Shown piece after piece: positions 6,187-10,248 of a DNA stretch of 10,248 nt. Numbering within the stretch: position 1 is the stretch's first letter; each line of letters starts with the position of its first letter. Location: the NCBI GenBank assembly GCA_900540735.1, contig UQHB01000057.1, positions 1-10,248 of the forward strand. The letters are read 5' to 3'. The position numbers were made by a program, and so were the translations under genes. The notes under the pieces were generated by a model. It saw only the letters and a program-made list of their open reading frames with translations. It ran no database searches and was not told the origin of the DNA. The DNA is from an uncultured Megasphaera sp. GTDB lineage: Bacteria; Bacillota; Negativicutes; Veillonellales; Megasphaeraceae.

Positions 6187-6544
6187 TTAGAAGGCGAAAA
6201 CGAGCTGTGCCCGTGTCTGTTCTTTCGGGTCTAAGCTGCCTTCTTTCGTTTGGGAGCCAAAGGATGTCATGGCACTAAACATGGCACTGGGCGCAAAGGT
6301 ATAATCTACACCGACACCCCAGCACATTGTCGCGGTTGGCAAAACGCCAGCTGTTCGTATCACCAAAGGAGGCATACGGGTCGGCATCGAAATATTCGAC
6401 CCACGCATCCCATGATTTGGGTTGTTTCATGTTAGCTTTGCCGTACGTCAATTTTCCGACCCAAACGTCAGAATCTTTGACGCTGCTATCGACGTGGCTC
6501 ACTTGTTTATAGTTGCCTAAGAGGTTGACTTACGTTTTGTTCAT
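6187..6544 (-). pseudogene. Outer-membrane porin (SLH-porin type), deletion remnant
   Basis: A GAGG site precedes ATG AAC AAA ACG TAA (6544-6530): four codons and a stop. Directly after, the same frame reads VNLLGNYKQV, SDVWVGKLTYGKANM and SWDAWVEYFDADPYASFG, which look like transmembrane beta-strands. Around 6317-6327 the frame shifts, and the end is encoded in another frame: WGVGVDYTFAPSAMFSAM ... QTRAQLVFAF, with the terminal Phe that outer-membrane barrel proteins use for BamA-dependent insertion. This looks like the last roughly 110 residues of the barrel of a Negativicutes SLH-domain porin fused to its own start by a large internal deletion, then frameshifted. Assignment to the SLH-porin family is from the C-terminal pattern only, since the SLH domain is gone. 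Confidence 0.72.
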
Positions 6545-6650
6545 TGGAATTACCTCATTTCTATCATAATAAAAGTATCTTGCTGCGTATAAGTTTCCCA
6601 TCACTTCCTTGTCTTAGTAATCTAACGAGCTCTTCGGGCTTATGGTGCAG

Positions 6651-7166
6651 CTACATAGTCACCGTTTTCACTAAAAGCGACTGGTGCGGCGAAAAAAATG
6701 TATCGGCCCAATGTTTTAATTCCTTGCCATTAGCGTGCGCACTAAACCGTTTGCCTTTACAAAGGACAGCACCACTGCACGAAGGCTGTAAATAGCGATT
6801 CGTTTCGCCCATGCCACTGCCGCCAGACGTAGCAAAGGGAATGACTTTCTTCCCAGTCAAATCATATTGTTCGAGGAAGGTATTGATAATCGTCGGCGCA
6901 ACGTACCACCAAATAGGAAAGCCCACAAAGATGCGGTCGTACTGGGCCATATGCAGTGCCGTATTCGCAATAGCCGGACGGGAGCTATGGTCTTTCATTT
7001 CCACACTGCTCCGGCTCTGGCTGTTATTCCAATTTAAATCAGCCGATGTATAGGGTTGCGCTGGCTGGATTTCATGTACATCTGCACCAATGGCTTCAGC
7101 TAAGGTTTTGGCTAACCGAGCCGTTGTACCACTAGCAGAAAAATAAGCGACTAAGGTTTTACTCAT
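6651..7166 (-). CDS. Flavodoxin-fold FMN protein
   Basis: The 171-aa cytosolic protein has the flavodoxin phosphate-binding loop SASGTTARLAK (10-20) after a TLVAYF strand, then DLNWNNSQSRSSVEM (43-57), the aromatic FMN-stacking segment GFPIWWYVAP (82-91) and PFATSGGSGMG (110-120). This matches the stand-alone flavodoxin family (Flavodoxin_4 type) that serves as electron carrier or quinone/nitro reductase partner in anaerobes. The C-terminus runs about 14 residues past the usual KELKHWAD helix. The start is supported by AAAGGAG nine bases upstream. Its promoter begins inside the end of the broken hydrolase gene, so it is transcribed on its own. Physiological substrate unknown; the promoter type suggests a stress-response role. 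Confidence 0.92.
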   Translation of the reverse strand: MSKTLVAYFSASGTTARLAKTLAEAIGADVHEIQPAQPYTSADLNWNNSQSRSSVEMKDHSSRPAIANTALHMAQYDRIFVGFPIWWYVAPTIINTFLEQYDLTGKKVIPFATSGGSGMGETNRYLQPSCSGAVLCKGKRFSAHANGKELKHWADTFFSPHQSLLVKTVTM

Positions 7167-7197
7167 ATAGTATCACTCCTTTAGATTTCATGTCTGT

Positions 7198-7228
7198 ATC
7201 ATACTACTGAAAGTCAGCTCCAAGTCAA
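7198..7228 (-). promoter_or_regulatory. Flavodoxin promoter, 19-bp spacer, MerR-type dyad
   Basis: On the minus strand TTGACT (7228-7223) and TATGAT (7203-7198) are 19 bp apart, longer than usual and typical of promoters activated by MerR-family regulators. The spacer contains CTTGGAGCTGACTTTCAG (7224-7207), which agrees at 13 of 18 positions with the CTTGGAGTTAACTCCAAG dyad known for NmlR/AdhR-type regulators. The -35 overlaps the stop codon of the hydrolase frame. Confidence 0.68.
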
Positions 7229-8334
7229 GTCATTTGTTCCCACCATTTTGTAAAGGATTGGTTGATACTTCCTATATAGACTGCTTCGCCGATTTTAGGC
7301 GTAAGCAACCGATAGGGCTTGCCGACACTTTCAGCAGTGAGGCGAATATAAGGCTCATCCCAGGGATGATTGCTCAAGGCAAATTTGCCATTATGCATGG
7401 GAATGACCGTCTTGGCCTGAACATCGACACTAGCCTGCGCTGTCTCCGGTAGTAGCATGTGATGGCGATGCCACTGGACGTTATACTGGCCGTTTTCCAT
7501 TAAGGCCAAGTCAAAGGGGCCAAAGGACGCACCAATATCGGCAAAATGCTTGCCATAGCCGCTATCGCCACTGAAAAAGCCGCGCCGTGTTGGCGTAATG
7601 AAGGCGAAGGACGCCCATTCTGTTTGATTGCGCTTTAAAAGATGGCCTGAAAAATGCTGTCTCGGCAAGATGTGAATGGCCAAATCGGCAGCAATAGGAA
7701 TGGTCGTACCCCAATCTTCTTCGATGAGTTTGTCTGTAGGCAAGCCCCAATGTTCTACATAACCGCCGACACCTAAGGGACAGACTACATGCTTGACCTT
7801 CGGCAAAAGGGCTTTAACGGACGGATAGTCGAGATGACCCCAGTGGTCGTGGGACAAGATGAGCACATCAATAGCGTCAAAATCACGAGCACTGTAGACA
7901 TTGCTCCCAGGAAAGGCTTTATTTACAAAAAAGACAGGCGACGCAAAAGAGCTAAAGACGGGATCAATCAAGATACGATAGCCTTGGAGCTGCAAATAAA
8001 AGGACGAGTGCCCCATCCAGATAGTCATATCATCAGTACGGCGTAACGACGCTATGTCTGTCTTTTGCGAAACCATCGGCCCTGTTGGATGCAGGCGCAG
8101 CGGACTGTCGAAGAAGAACGAAGCCCATGCGCCCAGACTGCCGCCAGCTGCGGCAGTTTCTGGTTTGGGGCATTGAAATTACCCATCGTAATAATGGGGC
8201 GATGTTTGGATGCGCGCTAATCTATTGCCAGATGGCAAATCGCCAAACTCTGGACGATGAACATAATAGGTCGAGCCAATGGACAGACTCGCTACGGTTA
8301 ATACTGATAGTTTTAAAAAGTCTCTCCGTGTCAT
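7225..8334 (-). pseudogene. Tat-exported MBL-fold metallo-hydrolase, nonsense mutation
   Basis: The full frame spans 369 codons from an ATG at 8334 (GGGGG six bases upstream). It opens with MTRRDFLKLSVLTVASLSIG, a textbook twin-arginine signal, and continues through RPEFGDLPSGNRLARIQTSP to YYDG, where a TAA at 8181-8179 (codon 52) stops it. The same frame goes on as FQCPKPE and AWASFFFDSP and leads straight into the metallo-beta-lactamase domain of the UlaG/NAPE-PLD-like type: SHDHWGHLD, RQHFSGHLL, FFSGDSGYGKHF, PMHNGKFAL. The stop is one base from CAA (Gln). The metal motif has Gly (codon 7839-7837) where HxHxDH proteins have Asp. An internal ATG at 8076 could give a 283-aa product without signal, but no ribosome binding site precedes it. 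Substrate unknown (phospholipid or lactone esters in relatives). Confidence 0.8.
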
Positions 8335-8355
8335 AAAAATCCCCCTTTTATACGT

Positions 8356-8386
8356 ACTATATCACATGGAGTTGACCCTAAGTCAA
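8356..8386 (-). promoter_or_regulatory. Hydrolase promoter, 19-bp spacer, MerR-type dyad
   Basis: TTGACT (8386-8381) and TATAGT (8361-8356) on the minus strand are again 19 bp apart. The spacer dyad CTTAGGGTCAACTCCATG (8382-8365) agrees at 14 of 18 positions with CTTGGAGTTAACTCCAAG. The start site would be about 15-20 bases before the ATG at 8334. The layout matches the flavodoxin promoter, pointing to a shared regulator. Confidence 0.7.
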
Positions 8387-8390
8387 GGAT

Positions 8391-8424
8391 AAAAAAATCC
8401 GGAAGACCTTTGTCTCCCGGATTT
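8391..8424 (-). terminator. Intrinsic terminator of the alcohol dehydrogenase gene
   Basis: A 13-bp stem (8395-8407 with 8412-8424, one G-T pair) with a four-base loop is followed on the minus strand by seven T residues (8397-8391). It begins six bases after the adh stop codon and ends just before the -35 of the hydrolase promoter. Confidence 0.9.
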
Positions 8425-8430
8425 GCAATA

Positions 8431-9597
8431 TTACAGACTTGCTGTTAAAATAGCAGCAATTTCATCTGGTGTTAAGACCTTATAGCCTCCTGTAAGAATG
8501 AATGTATCTTTGACGACAGCCGGAATCATATCCTTCGTCAACCCTAATTCAGCACTGTGACGAACGAGACCTAATTCATCCATCCATGCTTCCATAGCAT
8601 CGAGGCCCGCACTGGCAATTTCTTCGTCGCTCTTGCCTTCACCGTGAATCCCCCAAACGACTTCGGCAAAGCGTTTAAATTTCGGTAACCCATCTTTCAT
8701 GATGTAACGGTAATAGGGCACAGACACAGCAGCCAAGGTCATGCCGTGAGTCGCATTCGTATGGCCCCCTAAGGACTGGCCAATCATATGGACCATCCAG
8801 TCTTGCCGTTTCCCTTTGCCAATGAGCGTATTCAGTGCCCACGTAGCAGTCCACATGATGTTGCTCCGCGCTTCGTAGTCTTGTGGATTTTTAATGGCTA
8901 TGCGGCTTGCATGGATGACAGAACGCATGAGGCCTTCGCTAATGTAGTCGCTCGTATTATCGTCTGTCCCAGAAAAATACTGTTCGCAAATGTGGTTGAA
9001 AATATCATATATACCGGCAACCATTTGGTATTTCGGTACAGACATGGTAAATACAGGATTTAAGACGGAGAATTTAGGCATTACATTGTCATCAAAAACG
9101 TGACCGATTTTTTGGTGTGTCTTGTCGTTCGTAATGACGGCACCGCCATTCATTTCCGAGCCCGTCCCGGCCATGGTCAAAATGCAGCCAACCGGTACGA
9201 CTGGGCACGTCGGATTTTTCCCGTCTAAGTAATATTTCTGCCATGGGTCTTCTTCGCAGTGTACCGATACAGATACAGCTTTAGCATAATCGCAGACCGA
9301 ACCGCCACCAACAGCTAAGAGTAAATCAGCTTGATGTGCCCGGACAATGTCGCGGCCTTCGTACAATTTCGAAAGAGTCGGGTTCGGCATAACTCCCGAA
9401 ATTTCTGTGACGTGTTTCTTCGCTCTGTCTAAGAGTTTCATGACCGCATCATAAATGCCATTGCGTTTAATGGAGCCGCCACCGTAAATAACGACGACGT
9501 TGTCACCGTATTTAGCCAGTTCTCTGTCTAACTTATCTAAGGCACCTTTGCCAAAATACAATTTCGTGGGATTTGCATACGTAAAGTTTCCTAACAT
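8431..9597 (-). CDS. Iron-containing alcohol dehydrogenase (BdhA/YqhD-like)
   Basis: Cytosolic group III alcohol dehydrogenase of 388 aa, full length, that reduces aldehydes to alcohols (butanol in clostridial BdhA, many short aldehydes in YqhD), normally with NADPH. The nucleotide site shows YGGGSIKRNG (38-47) and AVGGGSVCDYAK (95-106). The Fe/Zn ligands are Asp198 and His202 in YDIFNHICE, His270 in WMVHMIGQ and His284 in GHTNATHGM, matching the Asp-His-His-His set of YqhD. GAAGGAG lies eight bases before the ATG. The gene is monocistronic, with its own promoter and terminator. In this kind of fermenter it would dispose of aldehydes or reducing equivalents. The exact substrate cannot be read from the sequence. 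Confidence 0.95.
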   Translation of the reverse strand: MLGNFTYANPTKLYFGKGALDKLDRELAKYGDNVVVIYGGGSIKRNGIYDAVMKLLDRAKKHVTEISGVMPNPTLSKLYEGRDIVRAHQADLLLAVGGGSVCDYAKAVSVSVHCEEDPWQKYYLDGKNPTCPVVPVGCILTMAGTGSEMNGGAVITNDKTHQKIGHVFDDNVMPKFSVLNPVFTMSVPKYQMVAGIYDIFNHICEQYFSGTDDNTSDYISEGLMRSVIHASRIAIKNPQDYEARSNIMWTATWALNTLIGKGKRQDWMVHMIGQSLGGHTNATHGMTLAAVSVPYYRYIMKDGLPKFKRFAEVVWGIHGEGKSDEEIASAGLDAMEAWMDELGLVRHSAELGLTKDMIPAVVKDTFILTGGYKVLTPDEIAAILTASL

Positions 9598-9650
9598 ACT
9601 CTCGTCTCCTTCTATAGTTATAATGTATCATTTCTGTAATTTCCTAACTT

Positions 9651-9693
9651 CTTAGGATACCCTTAGTATACAGTCCAAGGTCTTCTATGTCTA
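9651..9693 (-). promoter_or_regulatory. Alcohol dehydrogenase promoter with repeated CTTAG half-sites
   Basis: On the minus strand TAGACA (9693-9688) and TATACT (9670-9665) are 17 bp apart, each one mismatch from consensus. The start would be near 9658, about 60 bases before the ATG. On the plus strand CTTAGGATAC (9651-9660) and CTTAGTATAC (9662-9671) form an 11-bp-period direct repeat over the -10 and start site, and TCCTAA/TTAGGA (9642-9657) is a 6-bp inverted repeat over the start. These look like regulator half-sites. Confidence 0.6.
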
Positions 9694-9735
9694 ATGCTTA
9701 GTATTTCTATCTTGATATACGCCGTTTCTATATCT

Positions 9736-9766
9736 AAAAAACGCCTTGCCTGCAAATGCAAGCAAG
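9736..9766 (-). terminator. Intrinsic terminator after the 9784 remnant
   Basis: CTTGC-TGCA (9745-9754) pairs with TGCA-GCAAG (9757-9766) with one internal mismatch and a two-base loop, probably opening to four or more. The minus strand follows with GCG and six T residues (9741-9736). It closes the short minus-strand frame ending at 9784. Confidence 0.65.
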
Positions 9767-9783
9767 ACATTTCTATCGTATAG

Positions 9784-9951
9784 TTACTTATCTAACCACA
9801 TGGAACGACGTGTCCACAGTGGTGTAATTGGGAATAAATACTTTGGCAAATGCCGTAAGATTAACCGCACTCCAAGTATGGTTATACTATAGGTTTTTCC
9901 CAAGAGCTGCGCGTATCCACACCGATGAGGACAAATAACCGATACTATTTC
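9784..9951 (-). pseudogene. C-terminal coding remnant, unrecognised
   Basis: A minus-strand frame of 55 codons ends in TAA at 9786-9784, just before a terminator. It reads LLGKTYSITILGVRLILRHL then PKYLFPITPLWTRRSMWLDK, with protein-like composition (a hydrophobic helix, then Pro/Trp/Arg-rich). It has no ATG and an in-frame stop lies shortly upstream. An AGGAGAG plus GTG that overlaps the preceding frame's stop (TAGTG) looks like the original start, but it hits a stop after two codons. I infer a frameshifted or truncated small gene; I do not recognise the family. Confidence 0.4.
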
Positions 9952-9952
9952 A

Positions 9953-10105
9953 CTAGTCTTTCTCTCCTATGATGACCGTATTTTCACTATATAAACAAGC
10001 ATACCCTGATAAGATAACCGTATTTCCTTGCGGCATACCCAGAGCTTCCGTCATATCCGGCGTGACCTCGACAGAACGACAAAGGCCGTTTCTGACAAAT
10101 TTCAT
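9953..10105 (-). CDS. Short 50-aa frame, likely C-terminal remnant
   Basis: From ATG (10105) to TAG (9955-9953) the frame encodes 50 residues, including SVEVTPDMTEALGMPQGNTV and ILSGYACLYSENTVIIGEKD. The alternation of strands and turns looks like the end of a beta-rich domain. The closing 'TVILSG..LY' loosely recalls the C-terminus of periplasmic adaptor (HlyD/MacA-type) proteins, which is only a suggestion. The ATG directly follows the T run of a terminator and has no ribosome binding site or promoter, so expression is doubtful. The stop overlaps a GTG (TAGTG) with AGGAGAG upstream, as in an operon. Most likely the truncated end of an older gene. Confidence 0.42.
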   Translation of the reverse strand: MKFVRNGLCRSVEVTPDMTEALGMPQGNTVILSGYACLYSENTVIIGEKD

Positions 10106-10148
10106 AAAAAAAGGGGCTGTCGCACGTAATTTGTGCGGCAGCCTTTTT
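10106..10148. terminator. Bidirectional intrinsic terminator
   Basis: GGCTGTCGCAC (10115-10125) pairs with GTGCGGCAGCC (10133-10143) around a seven-base loop. T runs follow on both strands: five on plus (10144-10148), and CC then seven on minus (10112-10106). On the plus-strand RNA the odd pair is G-U; on the minus it is an A-C mismatch. Confidence 0.82.
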
Positions 10149-10158
10149 GTGTATACAT

Positions 10159-10193
10159 AAAAATAACTCCCGGTCTATGCAAAACCGGGAGTT
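10159..10193 (-). terminator. Intrinsic terminator, strong
   Basis: A perfect 10-bp stem, AACTCCCGGT (10165-10174) with ACCGGGAGTT (10184-10193), nine-base loop, is followed on the minus strand by A and five T residues (10163-10159). It directly abuts the hairpin at 10194-10232. Confidence 0.85.
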
Positions 10194-10243
10194 GGTGTAG
10201 AATAAAGATATGACCAAATACCTATCTACACCTTCAGATTATA
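10194..10243 (-). promoter_or_regulatory. -10 box and 5' hairpin of a possible small RNA
   Basis: The minus strand has a consensus TATAAT (10243-10238); the matching -35 would fall beyond the window. Transcription would start about 10232, exactly at the first base of a hairpin: GGTGTAGA (10232-10225) pairs with TCTACACC (10201-10194), and inside it AGGTAT pairs with ATATCT. The terminator at 10159-10193 follows with no gap, so the RNA would be about 74 nt and non-coding. A leader or attenuator of a lost gene is the alternative. Confidence 0.45.
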
Positions 10244-10248
10244 CAAGA

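Noticed and set aside
9865..9880. CTTGGAGT on the minus strand resembling a MerR half-site
   Set aside because: It lies inside the 9784-9951 coding remnant, has no partner half and no flanking -35/-10 at 19 bp.

Overview
All recognisable genes in this window read on the minus strand. The organism looks like a diderm Firmicute of the Negativicutes (Megasphaera/Dialister/Veillonella type). Ribosome binding sites are strong and Firmicute-like (AAGGAG, GGAGG) and promoters are sigma-A-like, yet there is a remnant of an outer-membrane porin ending in Phe and a Tat-exported protein. The species is an inference from gene content, not a database match.

Layout, left to right. Positions 1-163 hold the 5' end of a transposase gene and an inverted repeat just upstream of it. 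Positions 238-3335 are a tight operon transcribed recQ, thyA, dfrA: a DNA helicase followed by thymidylate synthase and dihydrofolate reductase, which together make dTMP and recycle the dihydrofolate it produces. Its promoter (TTGTCA, 17 bp, TATAAT) is overlapped by a 9-bp inverted repeat, and a terminator-like hairpin lies in the leader before recQ. Positions 3455-4642 encode a PLP-dependent aminotransferase with an extended -10 promoter.

Positions 4690-6150 are an AT-rich accessory patch. It holds an Imm17-like two-helix membrane protein and a lipoprotein-like gene lacking a signal peptide. Each is followed, just after its stop codon, by a long hairpin. The two hairpins share a nearly invariant loop while their stems differ in a compensating way. 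This is the most unusual structure in the window.

Positions 6187-8334 hold a decayed porin fragment (internal deletion plus frameshift), an intact flavodoxin, and a Tat-signal metallo-beta-lactamase-fold hydrolase broken by a nonsense codon and carrying Gly for Asp in its metal motif. The flavodoxin and hydrolase genes both have promoters with 19-bp spacers and MerR-type dyads, so one redox- or electrophile-sensing regulator may control both. Positions 8431-9597 encode an intact iron-type alcohol dehydrogenase (BdhA/YqhD-like) with its own promoter and terminator.

Positions 9736-10248 contain two short coding remnants, three terminator hairpins and, at the window edge, a TATAAT box placed to start a compact RNA of about 74 nt (hairpin plus terminator). 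Overall, a conserved nucleotide-metabolism operon and two conserved enzymes sit beside a region that is collecting and losing accessory genes.
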